From CAYMUR01 sp964393615 (lineage in GTDB: Bacteria; Planctomycetota; Planctomycetia; Pirellulales; Pirellulaceae), in assembly GCA_964393615.1 (NCBI GenBank), contig CAYMUR010000077.1, forward strand, positions 1 to 25,336: a DNA stretch of 25,336 bases. The letters run 5' to 3'. The notes under the pieces were generated by a model. That model saw only the letters and a program-made list of their open reading frames with translations. It did no database searches and was not told the DNA's origin. Positions 7,123-16,072 of the stretch are shown in pieces. Both the position numbers and the translations under genes were made by a program. Positions within the stretch are counted from its first letter, which is position 1. Every line of letters begins with the position of its first letter.

Positions 7123-7971
7123 ATGGAGAAATGGTCGATCGGGATTTTTACCAGTATTGACGCCGGGCTTGGGTTGCCGCTTGAAGTCGCCCAGGAAATC
7201 GGTGTGAAGACGATTCAAATGCACGCCCCTGCACGGGAAACTAGAACGGAACAACACGCTTTGGAATATCTGTCAAAGTTAGAAGATTTTGGTATAGCAT
7301 TGACCGCAGTGTTTGGTGGTTTTGATGGTGAAAGTTATGCGGATATTCCTGCCGTCGAACGAACCATTGGTTTGGTGCCTGCCGGATATCGCGCAGAACG
7401 CCTGCAGGAAATGAAAGAGATCTCTGACTATGCCAAACTGTTGCAATGTTCCGTGATCGCATTGCACCTTGGTTTTGTGCCCGAAGATAGATCCTTGGCG
7501 CTGTATGAAGATGTGGTTGCAGTAACACGAGAACTGTGTGAATACTGCCAAAAGAATGGTCAGGCACTACATCTGGAGACCGGCCAGGAAACCGCTGATA
7601 ACCTGCTGCAATTTATTATGGATGTGGGTTGCGACAACTTGTTCGTTAATTTTGACCCAGCCAACATGATCCTCTATGGAACGGGTGAACCTATCGAAGC
7701 CCTGCAAAAGATTGGGCCTCTGGTCCGCAGTGTTCATTGTAAAGACGCGACTTGGGCAGATCGTCCAGGCGAAGAATGGGGGGTAGAAGTACCACTGGGC
7801 GAAGGCCAGGTGGGAATGGAAACGTACTTGAAAACGTTGGATCAAATCGGATATGCCGGCCCCCTGACGATCGAGCGTGAGATCCCACAAGAGCCGGAAC
7901 GTCAAAAGTCTGAAATTGGTGCCGCGGTGAACTTGCTGGAAACGCTGCGTGCCAAACTGGCGAACGCATAG
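7123..7971 (+). CDS. Sugar phosphate isomerase/epimerase (xylose isomerase-like TIM barrel)
   Basis: A 282-residue AP-endonuclease family 2 / xylose isomerase-like TIM barrel. Expected metal ligands are visible: Glu152 in HLETG, Asp178 in NFDPAN, His205 in SVHCKD and Glu251 in TIERE, with His115 in ALHLGF. Members isomerise or epimerise ketoses, inosose or related sugars with a divalent metal in the cytoplasm. The start is ATG at 7123, eight bases after a G-rich Shine-Dalgarno run (AAGGGGGG), which fits better than the upstream TTG at 7090. It lies 122 bases downstream of the exported oxidoreductase on the same strand, a recurrent pairing in sugar or polyol catabolism. The substrate is not deducible. 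Confidence 0.92.
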   Translation: MEKWSIGIFTSIDAGLGLPLEVAQEIGVKTIQMHAPARETRTEQHALEYLSKLEDFGIALTAVFGGFDGESYADIPAVERTIGLVPAGYRAERLQEMKEISDYAKLLQCSVIALHLGFVPEDRSLALYEDVVAVTRELCEYCQKNGQALHLETGQETADNLLQFIMDVGCDNLFVNFDPANMILYGTGEPIEALQKIGPLVRSVHCKDATWADRPGEEWGVEVPLGEGQVGMETYLKTLDQIGYAGPLTIEREIPQEPERQKSEIGAAVNLLETLRAKLANA

Positions 7972-8109
7972 CGTAGCTTAGTCTGTGTGATTTGTGGAGC
8001 GAATGACCTGGTTGCCGTGTGCGCGGGATCGTCGTCTGGGAGGAGAACGCTTAATACGTGGGATAGATTGTTCTTGAAGGATGTTTTTTTGGTGACGCTA
8101 GGCTGCCGA

Positions 8110-8403
8110 TTACTTTTTTGAACAGAGTAACCAAATGAATACGACCATTGGTGCTACGATGATGATCAAGCGAGGTTGTATCATGACCACGCTGGCTGCC
8201 ACGGCCAGCATACCATACATCCAGGGAGGAATTCGTAAAAGTTCCGGATAGGCCAGCCAGAGTGCGGCCAGGACGATCCCGACACGCTGTAATATGGAGT
8301 AGTAGAACGGTTCGACATCGTACGGTGGCCATAGTCCTAGATATAAATAAGCGCTCGCTGCAAAAAACATCAGCGCGAGAATACCGAAAGCGTGACGCTG
8401 CAT
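8110..8403 (-). CDS. Small hydrophobic membrane protein, unknown function
   Basis: A 97-residue protein that is almost entirely membrane: segments at about 6-23, 36-53 and two close together at 60-94, with a GLWPPYD loop after the first. I recognise no family. It starts with ATG only three bases after the stop of the pseudo-HtrA gene and has little ribosome binding site of its own, so translation is probably coupled to that gene. It is the last gene of the minus-strand block and converges with the plus-strand isomerase. It may anchor the products of the preceding genes in the membrane, which is inference from position alone. Confidence 0.7.
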   Translation of the reverse strand: MQRHAFGILALMFFAASAYLYLGLWPPYDVEPFYYSILQRVGIVLAALWLAYPELLRIPPWMYGMLAVAASVVMIQPRLIIIVAPMVVFIWLLCSKK

Positions 8404-8406
8404 AAT

Positions 8407-10338
8407 TTAGATGCGATCCAATAATTCGATCCACTGAATGATGTTTGGCGAGATACCGGAGCCGGGGGAAAAATCTTCTTGTTGTAGCGTGACCGGATAT
8501 TTCAACTGTTGTAATTGATCGCTGCTGGCTTCGACGCGCCGTTTCGCTTTAGAGTTAGAGCCCAGCGACATGTAAACAGACAGGCGGCGCAACGGGTCCG
8601 TTGCTGGGATCCGCATGCGTGCAGGGACGGGGGCGTCAATTGCCACCACGCCACGAATTCGATCGAGATTGGACAAGGAAAGCATAAATGCCATGCTGCC
8701 ACCAACTTGATTTCCGACGGTCACAATGCGTGCTTCGTCAATCTGGTAGCGCGATACGATCTGGTCAATCGCTTTTCTTAGTATCCGAATTTCCATGGGG
8801 CGCCAGCGTGCGGCGTCAGCTGGTTGGGGTGAGATCAGAATCAAGTCTCGCTGTTGACAAATGTCTTTCCAATTTTGGAAAAGTTTGTCGCGGTCAAATT
8901 CCTGTCCCGGATTGTGGAGCCATACGACCAGTCCATATCGTCTTAGAGGACTGTAATTGTCTGGTACGTAGACTGGACATTCATTGGAAAACTCTGCGAC
9001 TTTAATTTCAAGGGCACCTACCGGTGGACGGTCCGCTTGTTGTGACGCTTGGTGGAGCTGGGGCAGGTGAGGAGATTCATCGATGTTGCTGGTAAGTGAT
9101 ACGAGGTTTGCCATGACCGTATGGGTAATTCCAGATCGTTCCAAAACGATTGGTACGTTCTGGCGAGATTCCAACGCCGCGAAGGCATTCCAGCAGTCAG
9201 TTGTGCTGCGGACTTCAGTGTCGTCAATCCGAAGAATCATATCCTCGAGCTGGATACCGATGTGATCAGCGGGGCTATCAGAAAAAACATGCCGGACAAC
9301 GATCCGGTCCTGGTGATCCCGACGTGGTAAAATACCAAGAAAAGGGTGTTCATAGGGTTCGATAGCATCCGTGAGGACGACGTTGGCTTCAATTCGATCG
9401 TCACCGCGTGCGACGGTTACGGTCACTGGTTGCCCCGCATACTTTGGTCCTAATGCATGTTTTAGCTGTACCTGTCTCTCGATGGCCTTTCCGTCGATTT
9501 CGATAATGACGTCGTCGGCCTTGAGGCCCGCGGCGCGGGCAGGAGAATTGGGAAGACAAGCTGCAATGCGTGCCGGCGACGAAAATATGTCCTTGCCGAC
9601 AAGCGAAATGCCCATGATGCCAAGGTGCAAATCTGCGCCGGTTTTCCATTGTTCCAGCACTTTGAACACATCCGTTAGAGGAATGGCGAACCCGATGCCT
9701 GAATCGTACCATTCTGTACCGGCAATTTCGCCGCGGCTTTGAGGTGACAGTGGCACCAGAATTCCGAGGACCTGTCCCCGAAGATTAATGAGAGGCCCCC
9801 CATAATTGTTGGGTGAAACCTTGGCGTCTGTCTGAATGGCCTTTCCCCAGATACGGTTTGTCGCACTGATGATACCTACTGATCGGCTGGTAGGTCCGTC
9901 AAAAGTTTTTCCGACGGCAATTGCCCATTGTCCTACTTCCATTTGCCCGCGAGGTACGGGAGTTGGTACCGGCAGATTTTCTACATTCTGGAGTTTGAGG
10001 AGAACGAGCATCCGGCTGTAGTCGCGGGCTGCGATTTCTGCCGGATGGCGGCGGCCATCTGAAAGCGTTACCAGTATGGAGGATGGTTGTTGTATGAAAT
10101 TGAAAGCACTGGACACGATGTACCCATCGGCCGAAACGATGATACCGGTGGTGGGACCCGTGCCGACCAGCATCCGTCCAATACGCTCGCGACCTCCAAA
10201 GGCTTCGATTCGAACGACCATTGGCTCCACGTACTCGACAGCATGTTGCATGGCTTGTTGCTCAAGAACGTAAAGGTCTTCGTCGGCTTGTAGTGTCGCC
10301 ACCACAGTGAGCAGACCAATTGCCATTTCAAAACACAT
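8407..10338 (-). CDS. Inactive HtrA-like protein: degenerate trypsin domain, two PDZ domains and an alpha/beta-hydrolase-like domain
   Basis: 643 residues with a short signal peptide (cleavage near LQA-DED). Residues 35-230 align by motif with HtrA trypsin domains, but every catalytic residue is replaced: His by Phe79 (SSAFNF for TNxHV), Asp by Met110 (DYSRMLVLLK), Ser by Tyr179 (SPNNYGG for NPGNSGG). Two PDZ domains follow (about 238-325 and 332-415), each with the G-L/I-Q/K-x-x-D signature. Residues about 440-643 resemble a polyhydroxybutyrate-depolymerase/esterase-type hydrolase (VVWLHNPG, later the nucleophile elbow), but the elbow is GNQVG (542-546), with Gln544 in place of Ser. The protein probably acts as an exported binding or scaffold module. 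The start is ATG at 10338 with AGGA eight bases upstream, and a promoter-like pair precedes it. Confidence 0.87.
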   Translation of the reverse strand: MCFEMAIGLLTVVATLQADEDLYVLEQQAMQHAVEYVEPMVVRIEAFGGRERIGRMLVGTGPTTGIIVSADGYIVSSAFNFIQQPSSILVTLSDGRRHPAEIAARDYSRMLVLLKLQNVENLPVPTPVPRGQMEVGQWAIAVGKTFDGPTSRSVGIISATNRIWGKAIQTDAKVSPNNYGGPLINLRGQVLGILVPLSPQSRGEIAGTEWYDSGIGFAIPLTDVFKVLEQWKTGADLHLGIMGISLVGKDIFSSPARIAACLPNSPARAAGLKADDVIIEIDGKAIERQVQLKHALGPKYAGQPVTVTVARGDDRIEANVVLTDAIEPYEHPFLGILPRRDHQDRIVVRHVFSDSPADHIGIQLEDMILRIDDTEVRSTTDCWNAFAALESRQNVPIVLERSGITHTVMANLVSLTSNIDESPHLPQLHQASQQADRPPVGALEIKVAEFSNECPVYVPDNYSPLRRYGLVVWLHNPGQEFDRDKLFQNWKDICQQRDLILISPQPADAARWRPMEIRILRKAIDQIVSRYQIDEARIVTVGNQVGGSMAFMLSLSNLDRIRGVVAIDAPVPARMRIPATDPLRRLSVYMSLGSNSKAKRRVEASSDQLQQLKYPVTLQQEDFSPGSGISPNIIQWIELLDRI

Positions 10339-10359
10339 GCTGGAATCCTACTGTTTTTT

Positions 10360-10389
10360 AAAATAAAACCGGTGAGAGATCGTTTGCAA
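10360..10389 (-). promoter_or_regulatory. Possible internal promoter before the inactive HtrA-like gene
   Basis: On the minus strand TTGCAA (10384-10389) and TATTTT (10360-10365) are 18 bases apart. Transcription would begin about 14 bases before the start codon. The interval between the two pseudo-HtrA genes is 195 bases, longer than most gaps in this block, which leaves room for a secondary promoter. Confidence 0.33.
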
Positions 10390-10533
10390 TCGGAAATGTT
10401 AAAACATATACCCTTTCTTCCTGAAAAATGGCTATTCGGAACCACATTCATTCCAGCTAGTCGTTCTTTGCGCTAATATGCAACTTTTTTGAGCAAGATA
10501 AATGCTACCCGTTTGAGGTGTCCCCTGTTGGTT

Positions 10534-11592
10534 TCATGATGAAAATTTCAAGAGGACTTCAATCAGCTCGCCTTTTCGTAAAATTTGTAGCCGCAATTCG
10601 TCGTCCTGGTGGACTCGTTTCAGTTCAGTATGTAAATCGGTGATTGCCGGCACGGAGTGTTCTCGGATGAATAAAATCAAATCGTCAGGTTGGAGTCCAG
10701 CCTTGGCAGCTAAACTGTTTCCAATGACACGTTCAACAAATGGAGGGGTTTTGTCGAGTAAGTTCGGAACCAGAACAATTCCCAGCTTTGTGACCGTGTG
10801 TGGGTTGTCAGGGAGTTTGGTCGATTCGGTGAGTGTGCGGGGTAAGATTTTTCCAGACAGAATGTTACTAACAGAGTTGGTCATTTGGGGTACCGGGATG
10901 GCATAATTGAGCCAGGTGTTGTTGTGAGTGTTCCGAAGTTCCTTGCCCAATAACCCGAGCAAACGACCTTGTCCATCGGTTAAGGCTCCACCTGGTGCGC
11001 CTGGATTGTTAGTCATTGCGTCCAACACATAGACTGGTCCTTGATAGCGGGATTTATAGGCACCGCGACGTGCAGCCAGGTGAGTGTGTGTCACGATATT
11101 GCCATGCAAGACCGTGGGTTGTTCGTCGCCAACGGCGACACCGAACAGATTGCCGAATGCCAGAACGCGATCGCCTGCAACTGCCTGGGTGGTCGCTTGG
11201 AGGTCAAAATATGCCATACCAGCCGCCGCTACCTTAAGAATAGCAATTTCCAGATGAGGGTCTGCGCCAATCAATTCTGCTTCCAAGCGTTGCCCGTCGC
11301 TCGTGACCACAGCGACGGATTCAGTATCCAGAACATAACTCCAAGTTGTCAGTACATGGCCTTTGGCAGAGATAAAAAATCCACTTTGATATGACTCCAG
11401 GCCACGTAGCCCACCCGCGCCGAAGATTTTAACCATTTTTGGATTTACGGTGAAAACGACATCGGACCATGAATTCGAAGCCGTAGCAGGGCAAGCGACC
11501 GAAAGTGTAGCCAGTAGCATGGCGAGTCTACAATAACGTCCAAAGGACACGGGGATAAACTCAGTCGCTGGTGTTTTGGCAGGCAAGGACAT
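10534..11592 (-). CDS. Inactive HtrA-like (trypsin-PDZ) protein
   Basis: 352 residues: signal peptide to about residue 40 (hydrophobic core LAMLLATLSV), trypsin-like domain at about 45-245 and one PDZ domain at about 265-350 (AAKAGLQPDDLIL). The length and order match a compact DegS-type protein. All three catalytic positions are changed: His to Ser85 (LTTWSYV for LTNxHVV), Asp to Glu115 (DPHLEIAILK for DPxxDLAVLK), Ser to Pro200 (NNPGAPGGAL for INPGNSGGPL). The fold-defining glycines around these sites are kept, so the fold is probably intact while proteolysis is lost. It lies 92 bases downstream of the intact protease gene. The start is ATG at 11592; no strong ribosome binding site is visible. 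Confidence 0.88.
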   Translation of the reverse strand: MSLPAKTPATEFIPVSFGRYCRLAMLLATLSVACPATASNSWSDVVFTVNPKMVKIFGAGGLRGLESYQSGFFISAKGHVLTTWSYVLDTESVAVVTSDGQRLEAELIGADPHLEIAILKVAAAGMAYFDLQATTQAVAGDRVLAFGNLFGVAVGDEQPTVLHGNIVTHTHLAARRGAYKSRYQGPVYVLDAMTNNPGAPGGALTDGQGRLLGLLGKELRNTHNNTWLNYAIPVPQMTNSVSNILSGKILPRTLTESTKLPDNPHTVTKLGIVLVPNLLDKTPPFVERVIGNSLAAKAGLQPDDLILFIREHSVPAITDLHTELKRVHQDDELRLQILRKGELIEVLLKFSS

Positions 11593-11684
11593 GTTTGCTT
11601 TCGGACCGATTTGGATGGCTTTCCGACAAACGTTATTTCAATACTGTCAATCGTTAATGACAAACAATCGCTGTCAGACGTGGA

Positions 11685-13535
11685 CTATGTAGCGTCATTT
11701 ACAGGACTCGATAACTTCCAGTGGTCGATGTTGATGGTGCCGTACGCCTGCTCACCGTGATGTACCTGGAAGCAATGTGGCAAGCGACAGCCATCCACGT
11801 CACGATATTCGCTGAAATAAATTTCACATGGGTCGATGTCCCGTTCAGGAAACATTTCCAATAGTATCAGTTGTCCATTGGATGGATCGAAATAAAACCA
11901 GGATTCAATGACATTGTGTGTAGCGACCAGGACGTCGTACAGCCCTTCCTTCGCTGGTACCGGAGCGGTACCCAAGTAGTAAACTTCACCGAACCGTTCA
12001 GGTCCCATCATGAGCAGGCGATGCCAAAGGTAAAGCGCCGCTGAAAATCCACCGCTGCGTTGTGGGCCAGTTTGATGACTGAGATCGAGTGTCCCGTCCA
12101 CTTGCGTCAAATCGTCACCAATGTTTATGGCAGCATCATCGGTGCGTAACGTAATGTCAACGGATTTTCCGTCGTGTAGTTCGCCAGTGGCTTTCCAAAT
12201 TTTTTTCTGTTCGGTCAAATGCAAACGCTTGCTGAACGCGTTCCAGATTCGTTCGCGGTTTTCCAAATTGAAAAAGTAATTGGCAAAACCATGTCGCTGG
12301 ACAAAGAATTGGTTCACATCTTTTGAGGCAGGCTTGCCTGGGGACGATCTTTCGTTTTGTGATTTGGGTTTCTGTGGATGTGGGCCGTCTCCATCTGGCT
12401 TGTGAGGGGAAGTATTTCCGGCAACTGCTTTGGCCAAAAGCTCTTCGTAGCGGTGTACACCTGAGAGACGTACCAGGCAGCCGGTGTCTTTGCCGTTTCG
12501 GCTGTATGTCAGAGGTACTCGCCAACCCTTAGGGAGTGTGCCGAGAGCGTTTTTAAAAGCGTTCACAGAACGAATTGGCCGACCGGCAAACCGAATGATT
12601 TCGTCACCATGGCGCAGGCCACGGCGATAAGCATCGGATGACCCCAGAATATTGGTAACGACGACACGCCCTTTATCATCGGTTGATAAACTGGCTCCCA
12701 GTGTCGCATGGTCGACAATCCGTCCACTGCGGAGGTAGCCCATGAAGTTTTGGATTTGTTGCATCGAAATTGCATAGCCGACACCTACGTTAACCCGTCC
12801 CCGCTTTTCGACGGAAATTCTCCCATTGACTCCAATGAGCTGGCCTTCGGAGTTGAAAAGGGGCCCCCCAGAGTTGCCCGGATTAATCGATGCATCTGTT
12901 TGAATGCAGTCGGTGTATTCGAGTAGGGTGCCCGCAGGATGTTGGTAGCGATTAATTCCGGAAACGAGACCATAGCTCACGGTGGGTTGAAAATCAGTTG
13001 CTAACAAAAATGGGTTACCGACTGCAAAGCACCAGTCTCCAACCCGTACTTTGGTACTGTCACCAAGAGTAGCGGTGGGAAAATCGTTCCGGCCAAGCAG
13101 GCGGATTAAGGCAACGTCGCCGGTGGGATCGAGACCTACGATGACGGCACTGTAGATCTGTCCATCGGGCAGGCTGCATTTCATGAAACTACCAGCCGGA
13201 CTGGTGACATGAAAATTGGTTAAAGCAAATCCGTCCGGCGAAATGACAACACCAGACCCGCCCCCCTGCCCCGTTCCGTCATAGACTGATACGGTAGCCG
13301 ATGATGCTCTTGCCATGATTTTCACACGTTGCTGTTCGGCGGCATGTACCGCGAGAGGTACTTCCTGAGCGATGCTGGGAGACAGTGATTGCCAACATGC
13401 AGCAGCCATACTAATAATCAACATCACATAGCGTGGTAGAATTCTACAGAAAGTAGGACCGATTTGATTTTCCACGAGGCCGTGTAGCAGCCAAGTAATG
13501 TGGCAAAGCGTTGGATAAGGCATATGTTTGTTCAC
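11685..13535 (-). CDS. HtrA/DegP-like serine protease with PDZ and C-terminal LolA-like region
   Basis: 616 residues. A hydrophobic export segment (about 36-50) is followed by a trypsin domain with an intact triad: His109 (LTNFHV), Asp140 (DPTGDVAL), Ser222 (NPGNSGGP). One PDZ domain spans about 275-360. A Pro/Ser/Lys-rich linker (about 370-400) leads to a 210-residue beta-rich C-terminal region with a YFDPSNGQL strand and a CEIYFSEYRDVDGCRLPH stretch, a pattern I associate with LolA/lipoprotein-sorting-like folds (inference). It is probably a periplasmic protease or chaperone. The start is taken as GTG at 13535, which overlaps the stop of the preceding gene as GTGA and has AAGGTG five bases upstream. 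The ATG at 13556 lacks a ribosome binding site. Confidence 0.9.
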   Translation of the reverse strand: MNKHMPYPTLCHITWLLHGLVENQIGPTFCRILPRYVMLIISMAAACWQSLSPSIAQEVPLAVHAAEQQRVKIMARASSATVSVYDGTGQGGGSGVVISPDGFALTNFHVTSPAGSFMKCSLPDGQIYSAVIVGLDPTGDVALIRLLGRNDFPTATLGDSTKVRVGDWCFAVGNPFLLATDFQPTVSYGLVSGINRYQHPAGTLLEYTDCIQTDASINPGNSGGPLFNSEGQLIGVNGRISVEKRGRVNVGVGYAISMQQIQNFMGYLRSGRIVDHATLGASLSTDDKGRVVVTNILGSSDAYRRGLRHGDEIIRFAGRPIRSVNAFKNALGTLPKGWRVPLTYSRNGKDTGCLVRLSGVHRYEELLAKAVAGNTSPHKPDGDGPHPQKPKSQNERSSPGKPASKDVNQFFVQRHGFANYFFNLENRERIWNAFSKRLHLTEQKKIWKATGELHDGKSVDITLRTDDAAINIGDDLTQVDGTLDLSHQTGPQRSGGFSAALYLWHRLLMMGPERFGEVYYLGTAPVPAKEGLYDVLVATHNVIESWFYFDPSNGQLILLEMFPERDIDPCEIYFSEYRDVDGCRLPHCFQVHHGEQAYGTINIDHWKLSSPVNDAT

Positions 13536-14785
13536 TTGGTCACCTTGCAGTCGCATAGGAACAAGTGGTCTGCGACATCCAGATTGTCGCCGTAGTCGAC
13601 CAGTATTCTAAAACGTCGCACCCCTGTAATGTCGACATCCAAAGCCAGTGGCTCTGCACCGCCACGAACTTCCGATTCAAAGATTGGAACATCGTCTCCC
13701 AGGATGATGAGTTGAATATGTCCCTGTGTGCCGAACCGTGGATCGAGTCCAATCACCGTTTGAAATCGCCGAAAATCTCCGTTAAAGCGATAGGCGATTT
13801 CGGTACGGCTGTGGAGTGTGAGCCCTTTTCGAAAGGTTTTGTCCTTTCCATTTATTTTGAGACTTAATGCCTGTGCATTGAATCCCTGGTCTCTCCGCGG
13901 GGCATAAAGCTTGGACAGTAAGCGTCCTGTTGGCCCGGCCCCAATCAAGGGCGTCCATTCGACGGATTCGGGATCCATGTCACTTAAATAGAGTATTTTT
14001 CCACCGGAAAAGTCGATGCGTCGAATTTGTGACCAAGGTAGTTCTACATTGGCTTGAGACACGGTCTCTACGTGCAGTGATTCTAAATTCTCGCTACTCG
14101 ATAAGGCACTTGCCTGTATCGTGGAACCTGCGCGGTCAATCACTTGGCAGAATGTTGACGATTGTGACACGCTAGGAGGTTGATAAAAGATGAGGCCGCC
14201 TACTTTGTTCGGGCGCGTGACGTCCAGTCGTTTACCACGGAACTCAAAATCGATTTTTTGGTCGTTAACGCCATGGATGACACCCTGTATCGCCCGAAGC
14301 GTCATGGGCGTCTGCTGCTCCGAAGAGGCACGTAAAATGACGACTCGGTCAGCCGTAACCTCTGTTGTAGAAATCTCTTGCCAACGCTGTAGAGTGGTGA
14401 TGGGCCAATCACGATTGGAGCCTGCATTCGATTCGGGCCAGCGTACGGTATGGACGGATTGACGGTCAAACGAAGCTTGGCTGCTAATTGCTAATCCTGC
14501 TCGAACTTGTTTGTCTTCTATGGTGAGTTCGGCCAACGCCAGTCGGGAGCCATCCGTCAGGTGTAGCCAAGCGTACGGTACAGGCGGGGGAACATGTGAT
14601 TGTTCCAGAGAGATGGCTACTACTTCAGTCAAGGGTACAGCTAGGCCACCGTCGTCGGTTTGTATTCTCACTTGATCGGCGTTGATTTCCGCCAGTTTAC
14701 CGTGCAATGGTTCACCCGTCAGCGTGGTGATGTGGATGTCCACGGTCGGAAGTGAAATCACAGCAATTAAAAATACAGTATGCAT
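13532..14785 (-). CDS. Exported NPCBM-domain protein
   Basis: 417 residues from ATG at 14785, where a compact signal peptide begins (HTVFLIAVISLPTV). The frame remains open back to a TTG at 14923, but that extension does not look like a signal sequence. The first third holds short beta repeats of the type DGxxLxGxLxEI, seen in planctomycete exported proteins. The last 125 residues form an NPCBM domain (novel putative carbohydrate-binding module): FRKGLTLHSRTEIAYRF, then VIGLDPRFG, a GDDVP turn, and the closing VADHLFLCDCK. These domains are predicted to bind glycans. Its stop overlaps the protease start by four bases, so the two are probably translated together and may act on the same surface. 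Confidence 0.87.
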   Translation of the reverse strand: MHTVFLIAVISLPTVDIHITTLTGEPLHGKLAEINADQVRIQTDDGGLAVPLTEVVAISLEQSHVPPPVPYAWLHLTDGSRLALAELTIEDKQVRAGLAISSQASFDRQSVHTVRWPESNAGSNRDWPITTLQRWQEISTTEVTADRVVILRASSEQQTPMTLRAIQGVIHGVNDQKIDFEFRGKRLDVTRPNKVGGLIFYQPPSVSQSSTFCQVIDRAGSTIQASALSSSENLESLHVETVSQANVELPWSQIRRIDFSGGKILYLSDMDPESVEWTPLIGAGPTGRLLSKLYAPRRDQGFNAQALSLKINGKDKTFRKGLTLHSRTEIAYRFNGDFRRFQTVIGLDPRFGTQGHIQLIILGDDVPIFESEVRGGAEPLALDVDITGVRRFRILVDYGDNLDVADHLFLCDCKVTK

Positions 14786-14926
14786 GGTTGCAGTGGGTTT
14801 CGTGTAGGACCCAAAATAGTAAGGAGTTACTTTTTGACTTTTGGGAGCTTGAAATGCATGGGGTCGGATAATAAGGTTTTGCAGGCTGGTTGCACCGGAA
14901 CTCGCCTGAACGACTGCCAGCAACTT

Positions 14927-16072
14927 CTATTTGTCAATCGTGTCACGAGCCAGTTTTTTGAAATATTGTTCAATGATATCTCGGTAGTGTGCGGGAAAAT
15001 CCGTACTGATTTGTTGTAGTGCTTCTTGCCGCTCTTTAGGGGGTAAATTTCCCCAGCCTGGCTTTTTGTCAATGGGCTTGGGATCCACGTCGCCAGGTCC
15101 GGTCCCACCCAGCGGGACACTATCGCCAGCCGGGTTTGCTGGAGAGAGGTTGCCGTTTCCCTGCCCTTCACTACTTTGGGCCTGTTGCTCCATTTGATCA
15201 ATCAATTTTTCTAGTTTTTCCAGCACATTTTCTTCCTCAGTACGTACGCGTTTTCCAGCGCGTCCCAGTTCAAGACGGTTGTGAATATTACGCATGATAC
15301 GAGAGATCTCATCTAGTGATTCGTTTTCGAGTGGCTGGATATCGGCTTGCATCAAACGTGCGACTTCTACGTAGCGACGTGGAATCTGTGACTCATTCTC
15401 CAACAACAACGAAATGGTTTCCAGACACGATTCTTTGTCGATCAAATGGTGTGCGACAACACTTTGATAGAAAAGCAATGTAACCGGAGCGATGACGTCC
15501 GCAGGCGTCAGGTCTTGAAGTTGTAAATGTGCTTCGCTGTACATGGTTTGATCGACTAGCCAGCGTCCGTACAACAGGCGCAAATGATGTTGTACCCAGC
15601 GTGGCAGGTCTGTGCGGTTTAAGGGGAGCGTATCGAAAGATGGCGGTTTTTCACTAGAGCTGTTAAGAGCCACAAAAGGCTTTGTACCGGGTTCCAGTTC
15701 GACAATTGTATGGAGGAGATGTTCAAGCAGGCTTGCTGATGTTAATGGATCTGGTAGCACAGACCAATGTTGCAGTAGTTGCTGCCGCTTGGTATCGGGC
15801 AATGAGTAATCGTTCAACCAGAGTTCAAGTTGTGCGTGGACTTGTTGTGTTGTTGGGATGTGCCACGTTGCCTGCTGCTGCAAGTCGTCTACAGCAAATA
15901 AGATATCACACAAAAGAATGCAAGGAATGAATATGAAAGCCGGTGTCAACTGTCGCTGGAAAGATTGTGGACCGACTCGTTTTTTGTAACGTGTGGCCAC
16001 ATTCCATCTTGGCTTTCTCGTGACAAGTAGCCGCTGGAAAGCTGATTCCAAAAAGTTCACTAACAGATTCAT
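14927..16072 (-). CDS. Exported or membrane-anchored helical protein, unknown function
   Basis: 381 residues with no recognised family. A basic N-terminus of about 42 residues precedes a hydrophobic segment (AFIFIPCILLCDILFA), which is a signal anchor or long signal peptide. The rest is predicted to be mostly helical and acidic, with TPR-like helix pairs around 180-260. A low-complexity Gly/Pro/Asn stretch (about 305-340) precedes a conserved-looking tail (GWGNLPPKERQ... HYRDIIEQYFKKLA) typical of the C-termini of planctomycete proteins encoded beside MoxR/VWA genes. The ATG at 16072 overlaps the stop of the upstream gene as ATGA, so translation is probably coupled. Confidence 0.75.
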   Translation of the reverse strand: MNLLVNFLESAFQRLLVTRKPRWNVATRYKKRVGPQSFQRQLTPAFIFIPCILLCDILFAVDDLQQQATWHIPTTQQVHAQLELWLNDYSLPDTKRQQLLQHWSVLPDPLTSASLLEHLLHTIVELEPGTKPFVALNSSSEKPPSFDTLPLNRTDLPRWVQHHLRLLYGRWLVDQTMYSEAHLQLQDLTPADVIAPVTLLFYQSVVAHHLIDKESCLETISLLLENESQIPRRYVEVARLMQADIQPLENESLDEISRIMRNIHNRLELGRAGKRVRTEEENVLEKLEKLIDQMEQQAQSSEGQGNGNLSPANPAGDSVPLGGTGPGDVDPKPIDKKPGWGNLPPKERQEALQQISTDFPAHYRDIIEQYFKKLARDTIDK

